Positions 1 to 5,734 of a stretch of DNA of 5,734 bases are shown here, piece after piece. Source of the DNA: Clostridiales bacterium (lineage in GTDB: Bacteria > Bacillota > Clostridia > Tissierellales > Dethiosulfatibacteraceae); contig DMAP01000273.1 in NCBI GenBank assembly GCA_003446975.1, positions 1 through 5,734 on the forward strand, in the 5' to 3' direction. Each line of letters starts with the position of its first letter. The first letter of the stretch is position 1. A program made the position numbers and the translations under genes. The notes under the pieces are model-generated. The model was given only the letters and a program-made list of their open reading frames with translations. It was not told the DNA's origin and did no database searches.

Positions 1-41
1 GACATTATCACAAGTTAACAACATTCATATCCCTCTTTAAA

Positions 42-70
42 TTGACAGGCGTACCCTTTTTATGTATAAT
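42..70 (+). promoter_or_regulatory. Consensus sigma-A promoter for the tRNA-Ser / SRP RNA unit
   Basis: The -35 box TTGACA (42-47) and the -10 box TATAAT (65-70) both match the consensus perfectly and are separated by 17 bp, the optimal spacing. Transcription would start near 77. No other convincing promoter is visible before the tRNA or the SRP RNA, so this site probably drives both. A consensus promoter suits stable RNA genes, which need high output. That it serves the SRP RNA is inferred from the absence of an alternative. Confidence 0.88.
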
Positions 71-77
71 GTTAAAG

Positions 78-222
78 CTATCAAAATTATCCGATGACTA
101 ATAGTGCTAAGCCTCCTACTTCTATAAGTGGTAGACAAGGACTATAGAGTCCCTGGATATCGATTTCTAAGGTTCACATGGCGTCTGAAACGACACATGA
201 ACCCAAGAACTCTATTGATTAT
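78..222 (+). other. Long structured leader upstream of tRNA-Ser; unassigned RNA
   Basis: About 145 nt lie between the predicted transcription start and the tRNA, with no credible coding potential. Three hairpins can be drawn by eye. Hairpin 1 (116-131) has 6 bp and loop CTAT. Hairpin 2 (139-152) pairs GGACT with AGTCC around loop ATAG. Hairpin 3 (171-203) pairs GGTTCA with TGAACC and has an inner GTC/GAC stem (183-185 with 192-194). The loops of hairpins 1 and 2 are complementary. The segment matches no riboswitch, T-box, 6S, RNase P or tmRNA signature that I recognise. It may be a precursor leader removed by RNase P, or it may be a separate small RNA released by that cut. No function is assigned. 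Confidence 0.4.
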
Positions 223-312
223 GGAAAGGTGACCGAGTGGTTGAAGGTGCACGCCTGGAAAGCGTGTGGGCGGGAAACTGCCTCAAGGGTTCGAATCCCT
301 TCTTTTCCGCCA
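223..312 (+). tRNA. tRNA-Ser, anticodon GGA, CCA encoded
   Basis: The sequence folds as a complete class II tRNA. The acceptor stem pairs GGAAAGG (223-229) with CTTTTCC (302-308), including one G-U pair. The discriminator is G309, as is usual for serine tRNA, and CCA is encoded at 310-312. The anticodon stem CACGC (250-254) pairs with GCGTG (262-266) around loop CTGGAAA, placing anticodon GGA at 257-259, which reads UCC and UCU. A long variable arm (about 267-283) containing GGC/GCC pairing is the serine-type identity feature. The T arm is AAGGG, TTCGAAT, CCCTT. The 3' end abuts the SRP RNA with no spacer, so its 3' maturation must also create or approach the SRP RNA 5' end. Confidence 0.97.
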
Positions 313-589
313 TTGAGCCGTGCTAGATGGGGTGTTAGCGGTACCTTGTAGCCTGCAATCCGCTATAGCAGGGTTGAACTCCTTTTATGAGGAATAACTC
401 CGGTCGGGCCTGCCCTGAGCAAGTGATGTTGAGAATTTGGTCCTGCGCAATGAAATGCTGTGAACCCCGTCAGGTCCGGAAGGAAGCAGCGGTAAACGGA
501 TTTTTTCATGTGCCGCAGACAATCCGGGTTTGAGTCAACTACTTGGGTAACGCCGGTTAGAGAATTTCGAGTTTAGGTGCACGGCTTGA
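313..589 (+). ncRNA. ffs: SRP RNA, long Gram-positive (Alu-containing) type
   Basis: This is the RNA core of the signal recognition particle, which binds Ffh and targets nascent membrane and secreted proteins. The Ffh-binding helix 8 is unmistakable: it starts at GTCAGGTCC (469-477), has a GGAA tetraloop (478-481) and continues through GGAAGCAGC. The 5' part, including TGTAGCCTGCAATCCGC (347-363), matches the Alu domain of the Bacillus scRNA. The ends close on each other: AGCCGTGC (316-323) pairs with GCACGGCT (579-586), and weaker pairs extend out to 313/589. A length near 275 nt agrees with the roughly 270-nt Bacillus RNA and not with the 4.5S type. The exact mature ends are inferred from pairing. 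It is followed at once by a terminator and then dnaX, a common Firmicute arrangement. Confidence 0.96.
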
Positions 590-627
590 AAAAACACATG
601 TGTCTTTGGATACGTGTGTTTTTTCTT
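589..627 (+). terminator. Intrinsic terminator of the SRP RNA unit
   Basis: The stem pairs AAAAAACACATGTGT (589-603) with the segment 610-624, including two G-U pairs, around a six-base loop (604-609). The U tract TTTTTTCTT (619-627) forms the descending arm and tail. It separates the stable-RNA unit from dnaX, which has its own promoter just downstream. Confidence 0.9.
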
Positions 628-649
628 AATAGACGGGTCAATATATCAT

Positions 650-677
650 TTGAATAAAATGGAAAGTTTGATATAAT
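650..677 (+). promoter_or_regulatory. Extended -10 sigma-A promoter for dnaX
   Basis: A perfect TATAAT (672-677) is preceded by TGA (669-671), which forms an extended -10 element. A near-consensus TTGAAT (650-655) lies 16 bp upstream. The predicted start near 684 leaves a short leader of about 24 nt before the dnaX ATG, with the ribosome binding site AGGTGG at 695-700. It lies after the SRP RNA terminator and so gives the dnaX cluster independent expression. Confidence 0.8.
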
Positions 678-707
678 GATGTAGATAATATACTAGGTGG
701 TGTTTCA

Positions 708-2285
708 ATGTCACATCAGGCAATTTACAGACAATACAGGCCAAAAACCTTTGACGAAGTGATTGGACAACGGCATATAACTGAAACAATAAAAAATCAG
801 ATTATGAGAAAATCAACTGCTCATGCTTATCTTTTTTCAGGCATCAGAGGGACAGGCAAGACCTCAACAGCTAAGATATTTGCAAGGGCAATAAATTGCA
901 CCAATAATTCGGACGGAAACCCCTGTAATGCCTGTGATTCTTGTCTGAGCATCCTATCCGACCGAAACATGGACGTTATAGAAATGGATGCGGCCTCCAA
1001 CAATGGCGTAGAAGATATCAGGGACCTTAGAGAGAAGGTTAAATTCCTGCCCTCCCAGAGCAAATACAAGGTCTATATTATAGATGAGGTTCATATGCTT
1101 TCTAAAGGAGCTTTCAATGCGCTGTTAAAGACACTTGAAGAGCCACCGGCGCATTTGTTGTTCCTTTTAGCGACTACCGAGCCTCAGAAAATACCCGCAA
1201 CCATCCTATCTAGGTGTCAGAGATTCGATCTTAGAAGAATAGGGGTTGATGATATCATTCAAAGCCTAAGAGACATTTTGAGAGATTTGGATGTGGAGAG
1301 TGAGGAGGAAGCTCTCAGAATGATAGCAAACAGCGCAGAAGGGGCCATGCGGGACGCGCAAAGCATACTGGATAGGTGCCTCACCCACAACAGCAAAATC
1401 ATAACCTACAAAGATGTCACCATGTTACTTGGCACAGTAAACTACAAAGCCATATTGGATTTTACCGATACGCTGATTCAGGGAGATATAAGAAACACAC
1501 TGTTGCTTTTAGATGATATTCTAGCAGAAGGAAAAGAAATTTCTTCTTTTCTGGAAGACCTGATTTCACACCTCAGGAATCTTCTGATTATTAAATCGGT
1601 AAAAGAAAGTCAAAAATTCATCAAGCTTGGCGAAGATGCTGTCAAAGAATTGGAGATTCAAAGCAATACACTGTCAGTGCAAGATAATATCAGATACATT
1701 GAGGATTTGTCCGAAGTGCTGTCATTGTGCAAGAAGGCTGTAAATGACAGAATTCTCCTCGAAACGAGGCTGATAAGGCTTTTGAGCAAGGAACAACCAA
1801 CAAAATCTGAAGTCACTCATATGTCAGAATCTCTGAAAGAAACCATAAAGAAGGATCCACCAAAGATCACTCAGGAAATGCAAGAACCAAGCTCTTTAAA
1901 GCAACAGAAGAATATATCCAATCCTGAATTAAAGCTGATAAAAGATCAGTGGGAAAATATTCTGGCTGCAATAAAAAAAGAAAAAGTAACTTTCAATGCC
2001 GTTCTTAAAGAAGCCGAACCATTTGAAGTTAGTGGCGATGAAGTTGTAATCAAATTTGGCAAAAAATACAATTTTCACTTTAAGAGAGCAAATAACAAAG
2101 AAAACACAGAACTTTTACAACACATCATCAGCAATATCATTAAGAAAAACTGCACCGTTAGATTTGTAATCGCTAATGATGACAAAGTAAATACAGTGTC
2201 AGTGTCTAAACAAAAATTGAAAGAAGAGCTCAATCAAAAGACTTTTGAACTGTTTGGCGAAGACAAAGTTGAAATAATCGAATAA
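708..2285 (+). CDS. dnaX: DNA polymerase III subunit tau (clamp-loader ATPase)
   Basis: This is the AAA+ motor of the clamp loader, which opens the beta sliding clamp, places it on primed DNA and ties together polymerases and helicase in the replisome. The 525 residues show the family order. Walker A is GIRGTGKTS (45-53), followed by zinc cysteines C64, C73, C76 and C79. Walker B is IIDEVH (124-129), sensor 1 is LATTEP (154-159), the arginine finger is SRC (168-170) and sensor 2 is GAMRDAQS (212-219). The lid and collar run to about residue 365, then a Lys/Glu-rich linker leads to a C-terminal domain (about 412-525), which in tau proteins contacts the polymerase. The length is somewhat below Bacillus tau (about 560). 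The ATG at 708 follows AGGTGG by 7 nt. The stop codon overlaps the ybaB ribosome binding site, so the two genes are probably translationally linked. An A7 slippery site lies at the start of the C-terminal domain. Confidence 0.97.
   Translation: MSHQAIYRQYRPKTFDEVIGQRHITETIKNQIMRKSTAHAYLFSGIRGTGKTSTAKIFARAINCTNNSDGNPCNACDSCLSILSDRNMDVIEMDAASNNGVEDIRDLREKVKFLPSQSKYKVYIIDEVHMLSKGAFNALLKTLEEPPAHLLFLLATTEPQKIPATILSRCQRFDLRRIGVDDIIQSLRDILRDLDVESEEEALRMIANSAEGAMRDAQSILDRCLTHNSKIITYKDVTMLLGTVNYKAILDFTDTLIQGDIRNTLLLLDDILAEGKEISSFLEDLISHLRNLLIIKSVKESQKFIKLGEDAVKELEIQSNTLSVQDNIRYIEDLSEVLSLCKKAVNDRILLETRLIRLLSKEQPTKSEVTHMSESLKETIKKDPPKITQEMQEPSSLKQQKNISNPELKLIKDQWENILAAIKKEKVTFNAVLKEAEPFEVSGDEVVIKFGKKYNFHFKRANNKENTELLQHIISNIIKKNCTVRFVIANDDKVNTVSVSKQKLKEELNQKTFELFGEDKVEIIE
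1973..1979 (+). other. Candidate -1 frameshift heptamer A_AAA_AAA in dnaX
   Basis: Seven adenines are phased as X_XXY_YYZ in the dnaX frame (ATA AAA AAA GAA, codons 422-425). A -1 slip would add nine residues (RKSNFQCRS) and stop at 2006-2008, giving about 433 residues, close to the E. coli gamma length. A +1 shift stops at 1987-1989. No strong upstream Shine-Dalgarno stimulator or stable downstream stem is visible, so use of the site is unproven and A runs are common in AT-rich genes. Confidence 0.35.
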
Positions 2286-2295
2286 GGAGGACATG

Positions 2296-2643
2296 ATGTC
2301 TAAAGGAAGAAGAATGCCTGGTGGTATGCCGGGAGGAAACATGAATAATATGATGAAGCAAGTGCAGAAAATGCAACAGCAAATGGCTGAGGTGCAAAAG
2401 GAACTGGAAGTCAAGGAAGTTGATGCGACAGCCGGAGGCGGTGCCGTCACTGCAGTTGTCAACGGAAAAAAAGAACTTATTAGAATTCAGATTAGTCCGG
2501 AGGTTGTTGACCCTGAAGATGTGGATATGCTCCAAGACCTGATTGTTGCTGCTGTAACTGAAGCATCCAAAAAGGCTGAGGAAATGATGGAGAGGGAAAT
2601 GTCCAAGGTAACAGGTGGGTTGAATCTCCCCGGAATGTTTTAA
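2296..2643 (+). CDS. ybaB: YbaB/EbfC family nucleoid-associated protein
   Basis: This is a small DNA-binding protein that forms dimers and associates with the nucleoid; its precise role is not settled. The 115 residues begin with a Met/Gly-rich stretch containing MPGGMPGG (7-14) and a Met/Gln-rich helix (about 16-38). The family core follows: TAGGGAVTAVVNGKKE (45-60), then VDPEDVDMLQDLIVAA (71-86), ending in LPGMF. It is closely similar to Bacillus YaaK, the product encoded between dnaX and recR there. The second of two adjacent ATGs (2296) is chosen because it sits 5 nt after AGGAGG (2285-2290), while the first (2293) is only 2 nt away. A further in-frame ATG at 2341 also has a purine-rich GGGAGG before it. 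It is co-transcribed with dnaX and recR. Confidence 0.95.
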   Translation: MSKGRRMPGGMPGGNMNNMMKQVQKMQQQMAEVQKELEVKEVDATAGGGAVTAVVNGKKELIRIQISPEVVDPEDVDMLQDLIVAAVTEASKKAEEMMEREMSKVTGGLNLPGMF

Positions 2644-2657
2644 ATGGAGCGGATGTG

Positions 2658-3254
2658 ATGGAACAGTATGCTGCTCCAATAAACCATTTGATTGAGGAAT
2701 TGTCAAAACTGCCCGGTATCGGAAGAAAAACGGCGCAAAGATTGGCTTTTCATATCTTGGATATGAAAGGAGATCAAGTTGTGAAACTGGCACAATCAAT
2801 TGTCGACGCAAAAAAACTAATCAAATTTTGCTCCAACTGCGGTAATATGACAGATAAAGATCCCTGCTCGATCTGTGGCAATGTCAAACGGGATAAATCC
2901 ATAATTTGTGTTGTGGAGGATTCAAGAGATGTAGCGGCTATGGAAAGAATCAAGGAATTTCATGGCTATTACCATGTTTTGCATGGCACCATATCACCTA
3001 TGGATGGGATAGGCCCTGACGAGATTAATATAAAAGGCTTGATTTCAAGATTGAATAATGATGTCAAAGAGGTTATCCTTGCTACCAATCCCACAATAGA
3101 GGGTGAAGCCACCGCCATGTACATTGCCAGGTTGGTGAATCCTATGGGTATACGCGTTACACGATTGGCCCATGGCATTCCGATTGGTGGGGACATCGAG
3201 TATGCCGACGAGGTTACCTTGGTTAAAGCGTTGGAAGGTAGAACTCAATTATGA
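2658..3254 (+). CDS. recR: Recombination mediator protein RecR
   Basis: RecR works with RecO (and RecF) to load RecA onto SSB-coated single-stranded DNA during gap repair. The 198 residues match the usual family length. A helix-hairpin-helix motif lies at about 17-33 (KLPGIGRKTAQRL). The zinc finger uses C58, C61, C70 and C73. The Toprim domain (about 80-175) contains CVVEDSRD (84-91) with acidic E87 and D88, and ATNPTIEGEATAMY (142-155). The C-terminal GGDIEYADEVTL (178-189) is a family hallmark. The ATG at 2658 is preferred over the GTG at 2655 because GGAG (2646-2649) then lies 8 nt away. The start is 14 nt after the ybaB stop, so the message is probably shared. All key residues are present. 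Confidence 0.97.
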   Translation: MEQYAAPINHLIEELSKLPGIGRKTAQRLAFHILDMKGDQVVKLAQSIVDAKKLIKFCSNCGNMTDKDPCSICGNVKRDKSIICVVEDSRDVAAMERIKEFHGYYHVLHGTISPMDGIGPDEINIKGLISRLNNDVKEVILATNPTIEGEATAMYIARLVNPMGIRVTRLAHGIPIGGDIEYADEVTLVKALEGRTQL

Positions 3255-3257
3255 TTC

Positions 3258-3280
3258 AAGGGGGATATTATTCCCTCTTT
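3258..3280 (+). terminator. Weak terminator or attenuator-like hairpin after recR
   Basis: AAGGGGGA (3258-3265) pairs with TCCCTCTT (3272-3279), including one G-U pair, around a six-base AT loop. The stem begins 4 nt after the recR stop. The U tract is poor (TTT merging into AATATAT), so termination would be partial at best. Since no good promoter is visible before the next gene at 3304, the hairpin may instead reduce read-through from recR or protect the upstream message's 3' end. Confidence 0.5.
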
Positions 3281-3303
3281 AATATATCCTAAGGAGAATT
3301 GGA

Positions 3304-4494
3304 ATGATTGATAAAAAGCTTTTAGAGACTATTGAAAAAAAGTCTGAGCAGATAGCTGGCAATTTGATCAAAATCCGTAGAGATTTGCATCAGATACCGG
3401 AGTTGGGAAGTGATTTACCAAAGACACGGGAATATATTTTGAAAGAACTCAGAGCTCTTGATGTGGATATAAACGAAAATGTCGGTGAAAATGGCATTGT
3501 GGCAACTCTTTTTGGGGGAAGCAAAGGTAAAACCATTGCTTATCGGGCAGATATGGATGCCCTTCCATTGAAGGAGGAAAACACTTTTAATTTTGTGTCA
3601 AAACATGAAGGCAGAATGCATGCGTGTGGACACGACGGGCATGTGACAATCGCTTTGGGGATACTCAAGATTCTAGCCGTCGTTAAGAATGACATAAAGG
3701 GAAACATCAAATTTATCTTTCAACCTGCCGAGGAAACAACTGGTGGTGCATTACAAATGATCAACGACGGTGCGTTAAAAAACCCTGATGTGGATTATAT
3801 TCTGGGGTGTCATATCTGGCCATCTCTAGAAAGTGGCAAGATAGGTATTCGAAAAGGTCCTATAATGGCAGGAACAGACATAGTTGACATTACCATTGAG
3901 GGTAAAGGGGGACATGGTGCCATACCGCATAAATCAATCAACCCCATAGTTGTCGGCAGCAAAATCATTACTGAGGTTGAGGGTATCAAGAATTATTTTG
4001 TGCCATCCAGCCAAAATTCTGTTATTAGCTTTGGCTCATTCAATGCAGGAGAGACTAATAATGTCATACCTCATAGCGCAAGACTTTTGGGAAGTGTGAG
4101 AACATTTTCGAAGGAGACCCAGGCTATTTACATTTCCAAGCTCACTGATATCATCAAGAGCGTGGAGACTGTTTACCGGGCGAAATGCGTATTGAAATAC
4201 ATAAAAAATTATCCACCAACCATCAACGATGAACAGGTAGTGGATAAAATTGAGAATACATTGATTGAATATGGTTTACAGGATAAAATATTTCATATTG
4301 ATGAACCTTCTATGGGCGCAGAGGATTTTAGTTATTTCCTTCAAAATATCCCGGGTGCCTATATGTTCATTGGCTCACGAAATGAGATGAAGGGTATTAC
4401 CCAAGAAATCCATCATCCTAATTATGACATGGATGAAGCTATTTTAGAGACGATACCGGGAATCCTAAGCAAACTGATCATAGAACTTCTTTAA
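3304..4494 (+). CDS. M20 family metallopeptidase (M20D-type amidohydrolase)
   Basis: This is a cytoplasmic, metal-dependent enzyme that hydrolyses amide bonds of N-acyl amino acids or related conjugates. The family includes aminoacylase, hippurate hydrolase and auxin-conjugate hydrolase members, and the exact substrate cannot be read from sequence. The 396 residues fit the usual length. Signatures in order are RRDLHQIPELG (25-35), RADMDALPL (81-89), HACGHDGH (106-113) supplying metal ligands C108 and H110, QPAEE (140-144) with catalytic E143 and ligand E144, H170 in GCHIWP, the lid/dimer-domain motif GKGGHGAIPH (200-209), NVIPHSARLLGSVRTF (253-268), and IHHPNYD (369-375) with the last ligand His, probably H370. 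There is no signal peptide or membrane segment. The ATG lies 7 nt after AAGGAG (3291-3296). It may be expressed by read-through from recR. The catalytic set appears complete. Confidence 0.93.
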   Translation: MIDKKLLETIEKKSEQIAGNLIKIRRDLHQIPELGSDLPKTREYILKELRALDVDINENVGENGIVATLFGGSKGKTIAYRADMDALPLKEENTFNFVSKHEGRMHACGHDGHVTIALGILKILAVVKNDIKGNIKFIFQPAEETTGGALQMINDGALKNPDVDYILGCHIWPSLESGKIGIRKGPIMAGTDIVDITIEGKGGHGAIPHKSINPIVVGSKIITEVEGIKNYFVPSSQNSVISFGSFNAGETNNVIPHSARLLGSVRTFSKETQAIYISKLTDIIKSVETVYRAKCVLKYIKNYPPTINDEQVVDKIENTLIEYGLQDKIFHIDEPSMGAEDFSYFLQNIPGAYMFIGSRNEMKGITQEIHHPNYDMDEAILETIPGILSKLIIELL

Positions 4495-4529
4495 AGCTAT
4501 TAAATCCGTTAATCATCAATTCATATCTA

Positions 4530-4568
4530 GGATTCTCCGATAGGATTTTTTGGAGAATCTAATTTTTT
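4530..4568 (+). terminator. Intrinsic terminator after the amidohydrolase gene
   Basis: GATTCTCC (4531-4538) pairs perfectly with GGAGAATC (4552-4559), with a possible extra G-U pair at the base, around a 13-base loop. A T-rich tail with TTTTTT (4563-4568) follows. It stops plus-strand transcription 10 nt before the end of the convergent gene. Read on the minus strand, the stem has no following U tract, so it is mainly one-directional. Confidence 0.85.
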
Positions 4569-4577
4569 GTCAACATA

Positions 4578-5734
4578 TCAAAAAATAATCCAACTCCAAA
4601 AAAGTGTAATTGGAACTGCCAAAATAATTCTTTGTAGAAATATGATAAAAAAATCCTTCTTGGTGGTCAAACCCTGAAAAGACATGATGATCAGCATAGG
4701 AGCTATGTAGATCAGCTGATTCATGGTGATTGCTGCCATAATGATTTGAGTGTTAGAGGATACTATATTTCTAAGAATCACCGCAGGCATGATCAAGTCT
4801 ATTGTATATAGAATCAAAGTCTGTGAAAGTAAAAAAGGCTGCTCAATGCTAAAAATCTTCAGATAAAGACCATATGGATAGGACATGATCTCAAAAACAT
4901 TGGTGTATTCTATCAATAGAACAGATAATGTCCCTAAGGTAATCAGAAATGGAACAAAGGACATCAAAATATTGGCTACTGCCAACAAACTATTTTTGAT
5001 TGAGTATTTAGTTTTGTACGCCCTCTCGCTAGCCTTTTGCAATGCCTGGCTAAGTTTATTTCCTTCCGTGGGTACGATCGAAGGAACAAGTTTGGTCTGA
5101 TCCATACTGGTAAAAGGGGGCATACGCACCATAATAAATGCCATTGTAAAGAAGACAAGCACAGTGAGTCCGTAAAACTTAAAGAAATATGAGCTGTCCC
5201 CAATCACGCTCCAATAAAGTAACCCTGTAGAGAGTGATGGCACCGTAAGGGCTGTCATAATACGCATTGCCTCCTGCTTGGAGAAGATACCTTTCTCGTA
5301 TTGCATTCCTGTCAGATACATGCTCATAGTCGATCCAACGAAAAATGATGTGACAAGATTGACCATAGCGTTACCTGGTACCTTAAACACAGGCTTGATC
5401 ACCTTGTCCAGCAAAACTTCCAGAAACTCTGCCAAGCCATATTCGCTGAGAAGGGGTAAAAAGAAATTAGCTATTGTAATAAAAATGATAATGCTGCCAG
5501 TCATTTCTATTATCTCCGCACTGGATACATTCAATTTCAGCAAACTGTCAAAATTCAGAAATTTATAACTGACTACAAAAAACAGGGCTGCAAATCTAAA
5601 TATAATCTGTAAAGCTTTGACATTGAAGTTTTTTCTGATAAACTGATATTTGCCCAAATGTTTTGGTTTGAAAAATTTGACATAGATTGTCAGGATACAA
5701 ACTGACAACATAAAAATTAATGTGATATGGCTGT
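4578..5734 (-). CDS. YjiH / nucleoside-recognition (Gate) domain membrane protein, 5' end outside window
   Basis: This is a polytopic inner-membrane protein. I relate it to the YjiH family, whose Gate (nucleoside-recognition) domain is shared with spore maturation proteins and nucleoside transporters; its substrate is unknown. From the Met at 5711 there are 377 residues. Hydrophobic stretches lie at about 1-14, 34-50, 72-88, 113-135, 151-170, 178-196, 245-268, 292-315, 322-345 and 353-377. The conserved-looking segment VPGNAMVNLVTSFFVGS (111-127) precedes the first Gate half. A polar loop (about 200-241) separates it from the second half. The reading frame stays open from 5711 to the right edge (adding SHITLIF before that Met), continuing the same hydrophobic helix. 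The true start, and an N-terminal segment typical of the family, therefore lie outside the window. It converges on the amidohydrolase gene with an 83-bp gap. A functional link between the two is unproven. Confidence 0.85.
   Translation of the reverse strand, partial: SHITLIFMLSVCILTIYVKFFKPKHLGKYQFIRKNFNVKALQIIFRFAALFFVVSYKFLNFDSLLKLNVSSAEIIEMTGSIIIFITIANFFLPLLSEYGLAEFLEVLLDKVIKPVFKVPGNAMVNLVTSFFVGSTMSMYLTGMQYEKGIFSKQEAMRIMTALTVPSLSTGLLYWSVIGDSSYFFKFYGLTVLVFFTMAFIMVRMPPFTSMDQTKLVPSIVPTEGNKLSQALQKASERAYKTKYSIKNSLLAVANILMSFVPFLITLGTLSVLLIEYTNVFEIMSYPYGLYLKIFSIEQPFLLSQTLILYTIDLIMPAVILRNIVSSNTQIIMAAITMNQLIYIAPMLIIMSFQGLTTKKDFFIIFLQRIILAVPITLFWSWIIF

Noticed and set aside
62..101. Tiny open frames starting at ATG 62 and ATG 69 as a possible leader peptide
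   Set aside because: Both starts overlap or precede the predicted transcription start near 77 and lack a ribosome binding site.
88..195. Hammerhead-like fragments (CCGATGA near 91, CTGAAAC near 185)
   Set aside because: The core reads CCGATGA, not CTGATGA, and the three required stems do not form around a cleavage site.
2230..2811. Minus-strand open frame of 193 codons across the dnaX end, ybaB and the recR start
   Set aside because: It lies antisense to three well-supported genes. Its product is rich in His, Leu and Ser, as expected from antisense reading of Met/Lys/Glu-rich codons, and it matches no family I recognise.
3297..3303. Separate promoter for the amidohydrolase gene in the recR gap
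   Set aside because: The 49-bp gap is taken up by a hairpin and a ribosome binding site. AATATAT at 3281-3287 has no acceptable -35 box at the right distance.
4530..4568. Hairpin acting as a bidirectional terminator for the two convergent genes
   Set aside because: The perfect stem works in both directions, but only the plus strand has a U tract after it. On the minus strand the next bases are CTAGATATG.
4885..5568. Plus-strand open frames at 4885-5100 and 5278-5568 opposite the membrane protein gene
   Set aside because: They are short antisense shadows of a gene with a clear membrane-protein pattern and show no family resemblance of their own.
1..5734. A new defence, mobile or CRISPR-like system
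   Set aside because: Every long open frame belongs to a known housekeeping or metabolic family. No direct-repeat array, inverted-repeat ends, transposase or integrase was seen.

Overview
The window looks like a chromosomal core-gene segment from a low- to moderate-GC Firmicute, most likely of the Clostridia. The evidence is the order SRP RNA, dnaX, ybaB, recR, the long SRP RNA that keeps an Alu domain, strong AGGAGG-type ribosome binding sites, sigma-A consensus promoters and U-tract intrinsic terminators. The genus cannot be named from sequence reading alone.

Positions 1-627 are an RNA-only unit. A perfect-consensus sigma-A promoter (42-70) is followed by about 145 nt of untranslated, hairpin-rich leader. 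Next come tRNA-Ser(GGA) with an encoded CCA (223-312), the SRP RNA starting at the very next base (about 313-589), and a strong terminator (589-627). No separate promoter for the SRP RNA is visible, so the tRNA and SRP RNA appear to come from one precursor.

Positions 628-3303 hold the DNA replication and repair cluster. Its own extended -10 promoter (650-677) leads into dnaX (clamp loader tau), ybaB/ebfC (nucleoid-associated protein) and recR (recombination mediator). The genes are spaced by about 10-15 nt and are probably translated from one message. dnaX carries an in-frame A_AAA_AAA heptamer where a slip would give a short gamma-like form.

Positions 3258-4568 start with a short, weak terminator-like hairpin after recR. 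An M20-family zinc amidohydrolase gene follows and ends at a clear terminator. The remaining sequence (4578-5734) is a convergent minus-strand gene for a polytopic membrane protein of the YjiH / nucleoside-recognition (Gate domain) family. Its start lies beyond the right edge.

No mobile element, CRISPR array, phage gene or defence system is visible. The parts least explained by known features are the structured leader before the tRNA, the zero-length tRNA/SRP RNA junction and the possible recoding site in dnaX.
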